From Aquipseudomonas ullengensis (lineage in GTDB: Bacteria; Pseudomonadota; Gammaproteobacteria; Pseudomonadales; Pseudomonadaceae), in assembly GCF_014174475.1 (NCBI RefSeq), contig NZ_JACJUD010000002.1, positions 248,001 to 312,000 on the forward strand: DNA of 64,000 bases. Direction: 5' to 3'. The stretch's first letter is position 1; each line of letters starts with the position of its first letter. Shown one piece after another: positions 42,226-50,122 of this stretch. A model generated the notes under the pieces. It worked only from the letters and a program-made list of their open reading frames with translations, was not told the DNA's origin and made no database searches. The position numbers and the translations under genes are program-made.

Positions 42226-43824
42226 TTACTGCTTGGCGCGACTGAGGAAGTCCTGCACGAGGTTCGACATGTCGAAGCTCTTTCCGCTCTGAACGGGAGG
42301 GTATTCGGCGAGTGTCTTCAAGTGCCCGCCGATCAGCTCACCCACGGGCTGTATCAGCCACGACACCTTCTGCAGCAGATGCCCATAAGAGTCTTTGCTG
42401 TCATAGCTTTCGAATGGGTCCATGCGCAGGTTGAAGAGGAGCGGTACCGTGCGGGGGACGACGTTGGCGTAGTAGTCCTCCTTGGTGGAAAGGTGGAACT
42501 TCCACGGCCCCACACGCACGGCAGTCAGCTTGCTTTCGTAGTAGTAGAAGAGGCTGTTGCGGGCCGATTCAGGGGCCTCACCTTCCCAGTACGGCACGTT
42601 GTTGAGGCCGTCGATGTACTGCTTCTTCTCCTGCTTCATGTCGGCGGCTACGTCAGGCACTCCGGCTGCGGCGGCAAAGCTGGTGAACATGTCCATGTGC
42701 GTTTGAATGCCATTGAGCACCTGGCCGGGTTTGACAGCACCGGGCCAACGCAGCATGGAAATCACCCTTACGCCACCTTCATAAGTGGACATCTTTTCGC
42801 TACGAAATGGCGTCGTCCCTCCGTGCGGCCAGGAGGAGTGTTCCGGGCCGTTGTCCGTGGAGTACCAGACGATGGTGTTTTCATCGAGGCCATTGGCCTT
42901 GAGGAAGTCGAGGAGCAGACCGATATCGTGATCATGCTGCAGCATGCCCGAGCCGTGCATGTCGCCTTCCGAGGTGTACTTCTCCGCCGCGTAGCGCCAC
43001 TTGGCGGCAAGCCGCGTGTAGAGGTGCATGCGTGAGGTGTTCAGCCAGACGAAGAACGGCTTGTCGCCATCTTGGGAGCGTTTCATGAAGTCCATGGCCT
43101 TCGGCAAGACTTCCTCCTCGTCGAACATCTTCATGCGTTCTTGGGTAAGCGGGCCGGTGTCCTCGATGGTCTGCTTGCCGACACGGCCGAAGCGCGGGTC
43201 CTCTGTCGCATCGTCCTTGTCGGTGGCGAAGGAGTGCAATACGCCACGAGTGCCGAATTTCTTTTGATAGGCCTCGAGGCTGCCGGCGTAGGACTTGGCG
43301 AAGTTCTGGTAATCGCGCTGCTCCGACTCTTCCTGGGTGTTGAGGTGATAGAGGTTGCCAAAGAATTCGTCGAACCCGTGGGCGGTGGGCAGGTGTTCGT
43401 TGCGGTCGCCGAGGTGGTTCTTGCCGAATTGCCCGGTGGCATAGCCTGCCTTTTTCAGCACTGCAGCCAGGCTCGGGGAAGCCGCCTGCAAACCCAGCTT
43501 GTCGCCCGGTTGGCCGACCGTGGTCATGCCGGAGCGAATCGGGTATTGCCCGGTGATGAACGCGGCACGGCCGGCGGTACAGGAAGGCTGTCCGTAATGG
43601 TCGGTGAAGCGGATACCCTGCATGCCGATGCTGTCGATGTTTGGCGTGGTGTAGCCCATCGTGCCCATGCCGTAGGCGCTGACGTTCTGCCAGCCGATGT
43701 CGTCGCCCCAGATCACCAGGATGTTGGGTTTCTTGGTGGCGGCAGAGGCGGGAGCGCTCAGGCCAATCACCGATGCCGTAGCCATCAGCGAGGCCAGGGC
43801 GTAGTGGAGAAATCTGGATTTCAT
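42226..43824 (-). CDS. Exported arylsulfatase (type I, formylglycine)
   Basis: 532 residues from the ATG at 43824, which has GGGA upstream; an ATG four codons earlier at 43836 lacks a ribosome site. Signal peptide [17 protein letters not shown]. The metal site begins [14 protein letters not shown]; the active-site motif [13 protein letters not shown] carries Cys82 in a CxAxR context, expected to be converted to formylglycine. HLYTRL and [15 protein letters not shown] are further family blocks. It hydrolyses a sulfate ester in the periplasm. No formylglycine-generating enzyme gene is in the window. It ends the minus-strand operon. Confidence 0.92.
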   Translation of the reverse strand: MKSRFLHYALASLMATASVIGLSAPASAATKKPNILVIWGDDIGWQNVSAYGMGTMGYTTPNIDSIGMQGIRFTDHYGQPSCTAGRAAFITGQYPIRSGMTTVGQPGDKLGLQAASPSLAAVLKKAGYATGQFGKNHLGDRNEHLPTAHGFDEFFGNLYHLNTQEESEQRDYQNFAKSYAGSLEAYQKKFGTRGVLHSFATDKDDATEDPRFGRVGKQTIEDTGPLTQERMKMFDEEEVLPKAMDFMKRSQDGDKPFFVWLNTSRMHLYTRLAAKWRYAAEKYTSEGDMHGSGMLQHDHDIGLLLDFLKANGLDENTIVWYSTDNGPEHSSWPHGGTTPFRSEKMSTYEGGVRVISMLRWPGAVKPGQVLNGIQTHMDMFTSFAAAAGVPDVAADMKQEKKQYIDGLNNVPYWEGEAPESARNSLFYYYESKLTAVRVGPWKFHLSTKEDYYANVVPRTVPLLFNLRMDPFESYDSKDSYGHLLQKVSWLIQPVGELIGGHLKTLAEYPPVQSGKSFDMSNLVQDFLSRAKQ

Positions 43825-43902
43825 GGTTTTTCCCATGCTGTTGCGTGAGTGCCCGGAGAGTCGATCTGCCAGGCGTGCAGTTTGAGCGCAGGCAGTGCCA
43901 GG

Positions 43903-44982
43903 TCAGGTGAAGGTGATCATCACCTTGGCTTGCTCCTGCGGGTCGCTCAGCGCAGCGAATGCGTCGGTCACCCCGTCAAGTTGCACGGTGCTGGTAATCA
44001 GCGGCTCGCCATTGAGTTTGCCGTCGGCCAGGTCGAGCAAGGTCTGGGCGAATTCATCGCCGTTGTAGCCGTAGGCAAAGCTCACATTCATTTCCTTGGC
44101 GATGCCGATCAGCGGCTCGATCCTGTCCGACTCCATGCACACGCCCACCACGACCAGACGGCTGCGCGGTGGGGCGTGCTGCAGCACCTGCTGGATCAGG
44201 CCCGGAATACCTACGCACTCGAAAACCACGCAAGGCTTTGGCTGCGGACCGAGACTAAACATGGCGGCCGGCCCCTTGATGTCGTAGTTGGCGGGTGCGG
44301 CTACCTCTACCCAGGATTGGTAAGGGGAGTTCTCGGCTGGGTTGACCACCAGGTCGGCGCCCATTTTTTCTGCCAGTGCGCGGCGTTTGGGGGAGTAGTC
44401 GGAGGCGACTACTGGGCCGATCCCGCGCGCTTTGAGCACGGCGATCAAGGCCAGGCCAATGGGGCCGCAGCCGATCACGATGGGCACTTCGTCACCGGCC
44501 AGTTGCGCACGATTGACGGCATGCACGGCGACGGCCATCGGTTCGGTCAATGCCGCGATAGGCGCGGGCAAATCACCGGGGACCGGAATCAGCAGGGCTT
44601 CGGACAGCACCATTTGCTCGCCATAACCACCGGGGTAGCGGTTGGAGAAACCAACGTGTTCGAAGCCGCTGGGAGCGAAGATAAACGGCATCGAGCAGAC
44701 ACGGGTGCCGACCTTGAGTCGCTTGTCGCTGCCGGGCCCGTGGTCGAGAATTTCGGCGCAGAACTCATGGCCGAAAACTACGTCCTGCTGGGCGTCGAAG
44801 TCGACCGGAATGCCGCCACGCTTGAAGTTGGCCAGTACGTGTTCGCAGTGGTGGAACATATGCAGGTCCGACCCGCAGATGCCACACGCCAGGGTTTTAA
44901 CCAGCACTTCGCCGGCAGCTGGAGTGGGCGCCTGGACGGTACCCGTCAGTAATTGCTTGTCACGCATGACGACAGCTTTCAT
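43903..44982 (-). CDS. Zinc-dependent medium-chain alcohol dehydrogenase
   Basis: 359 residues of the MDR family. Catalytic-zinc ligands are Cys36 (CGICGSDLH), His72 and Glu73 (FGHEFCAEI). The NAD(P) Rossmann motif is PIVIGCGPIGLALIAVLKARG. The structural-zinc lobe with four spaced cysteines is missing: VGTRVCSMPFIFAPSGFEHV replaces it. It should oxidise a secondary or primary alcohol, or the reverse. It lies between the sulfatase and epimerase genes, separated by 78 and 87 bases, in one transcription direction. Confidence 0.9.
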   Translation of the reverse strand: MKAVVMRDKQLLTGTVQAPTPAAGEVLVKTLACGICGSDLHMFHHCEHVLANFKRGGIPVDFDAQQDVVFGHEFCAEILDHGPGSDKRLKVGTRVCSMPFIFAPSGFEHVGFSNRYPGGYGEQMVLSEALLIPVPGDLPAPIAALTEPMAVAVHAVNRAQLAGDEVPIVIGCGPIGLALIAVLKARGIGPVVASDYSPKRRALAEKMGADLVVNPAENSPYQSWVEVAAPANYDIKGPAAMFSLGPQPKPCVVFECVGIPGLIQQVLQHAPPRSRLVVVGVCMESDRIEPLIGIAKEMNVSFAYGYNGDEFAQTLLDLADGKLNGEPLITSTVQLDGVTDAFAALSDPQEQAKVMITFT

Positions 44983-45069
44983 AGGGTGGTCCTTTCTTGT
45001 TGTGGTGTATATCGCGATGGCTGCACGGGGCAGGCACCGCCGTGTCGCGTTTAACTACTGGGAGCTGGC

Positions 45070-46089
45070 TTAGATCTGGCCGGTCTCGCGCAGCCAGGCT
45101 TCGGAGCGGCGCAAGCCCTCGGCAAGGTCGACTTTGGGCTGGTAGCCGAGCAGGCGTTGGGCCTTGGCGATGGAGATGCCGCCACGGCGGGCGAACATGT
45201 ACATGGTGTCCGGCGCGGCTTCGCTGGTGCTGTTGAACAGACGCCCGACTTTCCACAGCACGTTGGTGATTGCCACGGCCACGCCCAGCGGCAGGCTGCG
45301 TGGTGCGCCACTGCGACCGGCCCAGCGCCAGTGGTGGCTGAAGAAGGTCTTGCAGGTGGTGGCGCTGCTGCTACTGACCTGGAAAATATGGCCAACGGCC
45401 TGAGGCAAGCCCGCGGCCAACATGACGCCGTCAAGCAGGTCGTCGATGTACACCGGGGTGAAAATACCGTTGCCGCCATTGGGCAGAATCAACGCGCCGG
45501 CCTTGGCCATTTTCAGGGGTTCGCTGAGCCATGCGCGCGAACCCGGGCCATACACATCGCCCGGGCGGACGATGGTGCACTCGATCTCGCCGGCTGCGTG
45601 GGCGGCCAGCACCAGGTGCTCGCTGGCGCCCTTGGCAACGCCATAGCGGTACTGTTCACCGATCACTACGGGAGATTGCTCAGTGGCTTCGCCGGTGTAG
45701 TCCCAGCCCAGGGCCGCAATCGAAGAAAACTGCACGAAGCGTTTGACTCCGGCGGCGATGGCGACGTCCAGGCAGTTGCGCACGCCCTGCACCGATACGT
45801 CGCGATAGAGCTTCCAGTCGGCGGCCAGAGATACCACCGCCGCGGTGTTGATGAACAGATCGCAGCCTTTGGCATGTTCGGCCCATGCCTGTGGCTGGGT
45901 CAGGTTGCCGGCCACGACGTTGTTCGCCGGGTCGGCAAACAGGTCCATACCGCGTACGTCGGCCCCCAGTGCTTTATAGCGGGCAGTCAGGGCGCGGCCG
46001 ATAAAGCCGCTGGCGCCGGTGATGAATACGGCGCGAGGCACCTCGGGTGTTTGACCGGCGCTGCCGGTGGGCATCGTGATAGCAGTCAT
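45070..46089 (-). CDS. NAD-dependent epimerase/3-beta-HSD-like extended SDR
   Basis: 339 residues. Rossmann motif TGASGFIG (24-31), catalytic YGVAK (YxxxK), SSIAALGWDYTGEATEQSPV, and RPGDVYGPGSRAWL mark an extended SDR of the 3-beta-hydroxysteroid dehydrogenase/epimerase group. The domain PVYIDDLLDGVMLAAG follows. It acts on a hydroxy group using NAD(H). Operon position between the cupin and the MDR dehydrogenase suggests a shared pathway. The natural substrate (sterol-like, aromatic or other) cannot be told. Confidence 0.88.
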   Translation of the reverse strand: MTAITMPTGSAGQTPEVPRAVFITGASGFIGRALTARYKALGADVRGMDLFADPANNVVAGNLTQPQAWAEHAKGCDLFINTAAVVSLAADWKLYRDVSVQGVRNCLDVAIAAGVKRFVQFSSIAALGWDYTGEATEQSPVVIGEQYRYGVAKGASEHLVLAAHAAGEIECTIVRPGDVYGPGSRAWLSEPLKMAKAGALILPNGGNGIFTPVYIDDLLDGVMLAAGLPQAVGHIFQVSSSSATTCKTFFSHHWRWAGRSGAPRSLPLGVAVAITNVLWKVGRLFNSTSEAAPDTMYMFARRGGISIAKAQRLLGYQPKVDLAEGLRRSEAWLRETGQI

Positions 46090-46208
46090 GACATGTCCCT
46101 CGATGGCTCACCTGCCCAGCGGGGCTCGACCATGAGGGGGCCAAGGCGCGGACGAACAGGTGGGCGTGGAGTGCCCACCCTGCCAGTCGAGGGTGGGAAG
46201 CACAGGCA

Positions 46209-46727
46209 TCAGCCGCGGGTGGTGTAATCCGCCGCACGCGGGGTGATGTACTTGGCAGGCTCCAGGCCGCGCTCGCGCACCAGGTTGTCGAACATCAGCA
46301 TGATGTCGCTGGCATCCATGATGCCGAGGTAGTTGCCGTCCTGGTCGAAGTTCACGTTGGCGCCGTAGACCACCATCATGGTGTCGGTCATTTCGGTGTT
46401 GCTCGCCGGCACGGAGAACTGGTGCACCGAACCGCCTGGCTCATACAGGTAGCTGCCAGCGGTTTGCGGCTGGTCCGGGTATTCGACGTAGTTCCACTTG
46501 CCGCTCAGGGTGAAGAAATGCACCGGGCCGGTGTGGTAGTGCTTGGGCAGCATCACGCCCGGGTGAAAGATCACCCGCAGCACCCAGATGCCGACGTTGG
46601 GATCGAGGAACAGCGGCTGCACGTCGATACCCGGTACGCCAGGCAGGGCGTCCTTGTAGATCGGCAGCTCGTTGGTGTTGAGGGTCAGCAGGTCTTTGTG
46701 GTCGTGAACTTGGGCAGGGATGGCCAT
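46209..46727 (-). CDS. Cupin protein, 2,4'-dihydroxyacetophenone dioxygenase-like
   Basis: 172 residues from the ATG at 46727 (AGGAGA upstream). The metal pattern is LPKHYHTGPVHFFTLSGKW (His63, His65, His70) with SVHQF (His102). The motif HYHxGPVHxFTLxGxWxYxE is that of the DAD family, cupins that cleave 2,4'-dihydroxyacetophenone between carbonyl and hydroxymethyl carbons using Fe2+ and O2. The sequence supports the family, not the exact substrate. It leads the four-gene operon and is divergent from the AraC regulator. Confidence 0.8.
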   Translation of the reverse strand: MAIPAQVHDHKDLLTLNTNELPIYKDALPGVPGIDVQPLFLDPNVGIWVLRVIFHPGVMLPKHYHTGPVHFFTLSGKWNYVEYPDQPQTAGSYLYEPGGSVHQFSVPASNTEMTDTMMVVYGANVNFDQDGNYLGIMDASDIMLMFDNLVRERGLEPAKYITPRAADYTTRG

Positions 46728-46809
46728 CTTGTTGTTCTCCTGGTTACGAGCAGTCAGTCGGATCACGGTTGGATCTGACTGCATGTTGCGCCAGGCATCG
46801 CTTCAATAT

Positions 46810-46838
46810 TTGACATTTCGAACCATTGATATTGCAAT
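46810..46838 (+). promoter_or_regulatory. Sigma-70-like promoter of the AraC gene
   Basis: TTGACA (46810-46815) is followed after 17 bases by TGCAAT (46833-46838), four of six matches to the -10 consensus. The gene starts at 46912. Confidence 0.5.
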
Positions 46839-46911
46839 TCACGACAATTCGTCCGGAAAAGCCGAGAGCGGGCTGCGCTGCAAAAGCGGCCCATAAAACC
46901 AGGAGGTCGCC

Positions 46912-47964
46912 ATGATCGGTTTCATCCGCGCCACGGCATTGGCCGATTTTTCGGCCTTTGCCTCCAGCCAGGGCCTGCAGCCGGCAAAATTGCTCCTCAG
47001 GAGTGGCTTGCCAGTCGACCTGGAGCAGCTTCCCGACAGCCTGATCCCCTACGGCAAGATGCTCGACCTGCTGGTGCTGTGCGAAATGGAGACCGGCAAC
47101 CCGCTGTTCGCCCTGCAGTACGGCCTGTTCCAGGGGGTGAATGTGTTTGGCCCGCTGCTCTATCTGCTGCGCAACGCCAAGGATTTGCGCGAGGCGCTGT
47201 CAGAGTTGGTGCAGTACTACCGCGTCCATTCGGGGGCGGCCACGGTGGGCCTCGAAGAGCAGGGCAAGCATGCCTTTCTCACCTACACCATCAGCGACAC
47301 GACGGTACCGGGGTATCGCCAGGGTTCCGAACTGGCTGTTGGCGTGGGCATGCAACTGATGCGCACGCTTCTTGGCAACCGCTGGAGCCCCCAGGCCTTG
47401 CTGTTCCAGCATGCGCAGATTGCCGAGCCGGCGCAGTACCGGCGCCTGGTCGATCTGAGCCCGCGCTTCAATACGCCCTATAACGGCTGGATGTTTGCGG
47501 CGGATCTGCTCGATACACCGCTGGCGTCGGCCGACCCGGCGCTGCATCGGTTGATCCGTGAGCACCTCGATTACCTGGCGCACATGACGGCCGAGGAGTT
47601 GCCGACGCTGGTCCAGCAACTGATTCGCAGCTTCATGCCCGAAGGACGTGCCAGCATCGAATACATCGCCGCCCACATGATGCTGAGCACGCGCAAGCTG
47701 CAGCGCCGATTGGACGCCGAAGGCACGTCATTCCAGGAGCTGTTGTCCATGACCCGCCAGAGCATGGCATGCCACTACCTGCAGGACTCGGCGCTGAGCA
47801 TCGCCCAACTGGCCGACTTGCTCGGCTACGGCGACCAGAGCGCATTTTCGCGGGCGTTCCAGCGCTGGTATGGCACCAGCCCGCGCGAGTGGCGCAAGCA
47901 ACTGCCCAGCAAGGCCGGTCGATTGCAGGCGCTAGTCCCTAGCGCTGGCGATCGTGCCAGCTAA
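46912..47964 (+). CDS. AraC-family regulator divergent from the cupin operon
   Basis: 350 residues. The N-terminal domain has the arabinose_bd pattern (LQPAKLLLRSGLPVDLEQLP, NPLFALQYGLFQGVNVFGPL); the C-terminal helix-turn-helix is YIAAHMMLSTRKLQRRLDAE, LADLLGYGDQSAFSRAFQRW and YGTSPREWRKQL. AACCAGGAGGTCGCC precedes the ATG, a strong ribosome site. By position it is the regulator of the cupin-SDR-MDR-sulfatase operon. Confidence 0.94.
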   Translation: MIGFIRATALADFSAFASSQGLQPAKLLLRSGLPVDLEQLPDSLIPYGKMLDLLVLCEMETGNPLFALQYGLFQGVNVFGPLLYLLRNAKDLREALSELVQYYRVHSGAATVGLEEQGKHAFLTYTISDTTVPGYRQGSELAVGVGMQLMRTLLGNRWSPQALLFQHAQIAEPAQYRRLVDLSPRFNTPYNGWMFAADLLDTPLASADPALHRLIREHLDYLAHMTAEELPTLVQQLIRSFMPEGRASIEYIAAHMMLSTRKLQRRLDAEGTSFQELLSMTRQSMACHYLQDSALSIAQLADLLGYGDQSAFSRAFQRWYGTSPREWRKQLPSKAGRLQALVPSAGDRAS

Positions 47965-48089
47965 GCTGCATGGGCCGCTCTGGGCAACGAGGTGTAGGCC
48001 ACGCTGTGGTTTCGCTGCTGCGCCAGGTGAGTGATGCAACTGTCGTCCAGCCAGCAGGCGGCGACCACTTCATTGACGAGGGAATGCAG

Positions 48090-48617
48090 ATGAACAGAAC
48101 CCTGACCGCTATCGCCGCGCTGCTCATGGCGGGTACCGCCCAGGCCGGGATCCCGCAACTCAACGCCACCTGCCCGGGCAACCTGGAGGTGCATGCCGAT
48201 GAGGGTGGCCCTATCTATATCAACGGCAAGGAAACCCAGCTGAAGAAGTTCAACGACAACTACTTCGAGGCCAAGGGCGAGGGTGTGACCCTCTCGCTGA
48301 GTATCAATCCCGACGGTTCGCCGTCGCTGTCCTACACCGGCAAGCACGGCGCCAATGGCGTTTGCGCCGAGACCAAGGCTGGCGCGGCAAGCACTGCCTC
48401 GCCGACGGCCAAGGCTGAGGCAGCCTGCCTGGCCGCAGTGGCCAAGAGCACCAATGTCGAACAGGCCAAACTGAAGGTGACCGATGTGCTGACTGCCGAG
48501 GCCGGCGTCGGTGTCACCATCGAGGTGCCCGGCGCAGATGCCCCCTGGTCGTGCCTGTCCAGCCCTGAAGGCAAGGTGCAGGGCGCCAGCTACACCGGCT
48601 CCGAAGGCGCGCTTTGA
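48090..48617 (+). CDS. Secreted protein, unrecognised
   Basis: 175 residues from the ATG at 48090 (GAGGGA upstream). Signal peptide MNRTLTAIAALLMAGTAQA. The mature part has a first half of beta-strands (EVHADEGGPIYINGKETQLKKF, VTLSLSINPDGSPSLSYTG), an Ala/Thr-rich linker at about 95-108 and a second small domain (AACLAAVAKSTNVEQAKLKV, VTIEVPGADAPWSCL). Four cysteines could form two disulfides. Short two-domain periplasmic protein of unknown function; I do not recognise a named family. Transcribed alone, converging on rhlG. Confidence 0.78.
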   Translation: MNRTLTAIAALLMAGTAQAGIPQLNATCPGNLEVHADEGGPIYINGKETQLKKFNDNYFEAKGEGVTLSLSINPDGSPSLSYTGKHGANGVCAETKAGAASTASPTAKAEAACLAAVAKSTNVEQAKLKVTDVLTAEAGVGVTIEVPGADAPWSCLSSPEGKVQGASYTGSEGAL

Positions 48618-48627
48618 GGCTTGCCTT

Positions 48628-48647
48628 GCGCCTGCACTAGCAGGCGC
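48628..48647. terminator. Bidirectional hairpin between secreted-protein gene and rhlG
   Basis: GCGCCTGC and GCAGGCGC pair around ACTA between converging stops. T-tracts are poor. Confidence 0.5.
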
Positions 48648-48650
48648 TCC

Positions 48651-49421
48651 TTACAGGCTGAAACCACCGTCGATGGGAATAATGGCGCCGGTCATGTAGG
48701 CACCCGCCGTGCTCGCCAGGCTGATGGCCAGGGCGGACATTTCCTCTTCGCGGCCCCAGCGCTTCATCGGGATCACCGCCGTGTCCTCGGCCATGGCGGC
48801 TTCGTCCTGGGCGATATGGCGGGTCATCTTGCTCGGGAAGCGGCCGGGAGCGATGACGTTGACGTTGATGTGCTCGCCAACCAGTTCGCGGGCCAGCATG
48901 CGCGACAGCTGGTGCAGTGCCGCCTTACTCGGGCCATAGGCATAGGCCTGTTCGCCGAACGAGGTGATGCCGGCCACCGAGCCGATGTTGATGATCCGCG
49001 CCGGGTTCTGCTCGCTGCCGGACTTGCGCAGCAGTGGCAGCAGTTGCTGGATGCAGCTGAACACCGAGGTCACGTTGAGTTGCATGACCTTCTCCCAGCC
49101 CTTCACCGGGTAGCTCTCCAGCGGTGCGCCCCAGCTGGTGCCGGCGTTGTTGACCAGGATGTCGAGCTGGCCGAGGCGCGCGCCCAGTTCGGCGGCCAAT
49201 GCCTTGGCGCCTTCTTCACTGGACAGGTCGGCGGCCAGGCCGATGCATTCGCCATACACCGACAGTTCTTCGGCAGCCTGGATGCACGCGGCGCCATCAC
49301 GGGCGCAGATGAACACCCGCGCGCCAGCTTCGAGGAAGCCCTGGGCGATCATCCGGCCGATGCCACGGGTGCCGCCGGTAACCAGCGCGGTGCGGCCTTG
49401 CAGGCTGAAATAGGAGTGCAT
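48651..49421 (-). CDS. rhlG: SDR reductase RhlG homologue
   Basis: 256 residues, very close by eye to P. aeruginosa RhlG (start MHSYFSLQGRTALVTGGTRG, then SWGAPLESYPVKGWEKVMQL, NVTSVFSCIQQLLPLLRKS, and the tail AGAYMTGAIIPIDGGFSL). NADPH motif GGTRGIG (16-22) and catalytic YGPSK. RhlG was proposed to supply beta-hydroxyacyl groups for rhamnolipid or PHA synthesis, later doubted; its exact role remains open. No rhlA or rhlB is in the window. Confidence 0.92.
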   Translation of the reverse strand: MHSYFSLQGRTALVTGGTRGIGRMIAQGFLEAGARVFICARDGAACIQAAEELSVYGECIGLAADLSSEEGAKALAAELGARLGQLDILVNNAGTSWGAPLESYPVKGWEKVMQLNVTSVFSCIQQLLPLLRKSGSEQNPARIINIGSVAGITSFGEQAYAYGPSKAALHQLSRMLARELVGEHINVNVIAPGRFPSKMTRHIAQDEAAMAEDTAVIPMKRWGREEEMSALAISLASTAGAYMTGAIIPIDGGFSL

Positions 49422-49519
49422 GGAAGAGTCCTCGGGCAGGTTGGGAAGGCCCTAACCCTAATCGCCCGCAGGATCTGGATGAAGCGCGATCTGGCGTTAT
49501 TGTCCCGGGGAATGCCGTG

Positions 49520-49744
49520 CTATTGGCGAGGCGGGCGCTGGCGCAGCGGGTCGAGCAGCGGCTTGAGGCCGTTGTGGTCGATCTCCTGCATCAGGGCCAG
49601 AAGGCGGCCGATCTCGCCGTTGGGGAAACCTTCACGGGCGAACCAGTTGAGGTAGTGGCCGGGCAGGTCGGCGATCAGGCGGTCTTTGTACTTGCCGAAA
49701 GGCATGGTGCGGGTGACCAGCAGCAGGAGGTCTTCGGGTTTCAT
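49520..49744 (-). CDS. DUF3820-family small protein
   Basis: 74 residues. The core MPFGKYKDRLIADLPGHYLNWFAREGFPNGEIGRLLALM is the DUF3820 signature (a small fold with the MPFGKYKG motif, also called putative quorum-sensing-regulated virulence factor). The frame stays open to 50053, through the MITE, but the added part is not protein-like. Role unknown. Cytoplasmic. Confidence 0.85.
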   Translation of the reverse strand: MKPEDLLLLVTRTMPFGKYKDRLIADLPGHYLNWFAREGFPNGEIGRLLALMQEIDHNGLKPLLDPLRQRPPRQ

Positions 49745-49830
49745 CGGTGGGCCAGGTCGCGCAAGGGAATAGGCAGCGAGGATAAGGTGCTGGCGCCGCG
49801 TGGCCAAGGGCAGGCCGTCACTGTAGGCTC

Positions 49831-50098
49831 TAGGGCCTGTTAAGGCTTCGGCGCACACCGCGTTGCTGCGCCAAATCGCGCCAGGCAAGACGCGGGACGC
49901 AGGTAATGGTGATCCCTTGCCAAGTCCCGCAACGCCGCATGGCGCGATTTGGCGCGTAACCCGAAGGGACGGGCCAGTTTTTGCGCGGAACGTCGTTACT
50001 CGACGGCTCATTTGGACGACCAAACTTCGCGTCTCGCGCCTAGCTCCGCGCAAAAACTTGCTCCGTCGCGGTGCGCGCCGAAGCCTTAACAGGCCCTA
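49831..50098. mobile_element. MITE-like non-autonomous element with 24-bp terminal inverted repeats
   Basis: The left end (49831-49854) begins TAGGGCCTGTTAAGGCTTCG; the right end (50075-50098) is its exact inverse. The element is 268 bases, has no transposase, and its ends include TA on both sides, suggesting a TA or TNA target duplication. Inside, CCAAATCGCGCCA near 49870 and TGGCGCGATTTGG near 49939-49951 form another inverted repeat, so the RNA or DNA folds strongly. It lies between the DUF3820 gene and dgt, 24 bases before the dgt GTG. Confidence 0.75.
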
Positions 50099-50122
50099 AC
50101 AATTGGCGAAGGGAGTGGGTGA

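Noticed and set aside
49745..50053. N-terminal extension of the DUF3820 frame across the MITE
   Set aside because: The DUF3820 domain begins at the internal ATG; the extension is the translation of a palindromic element.
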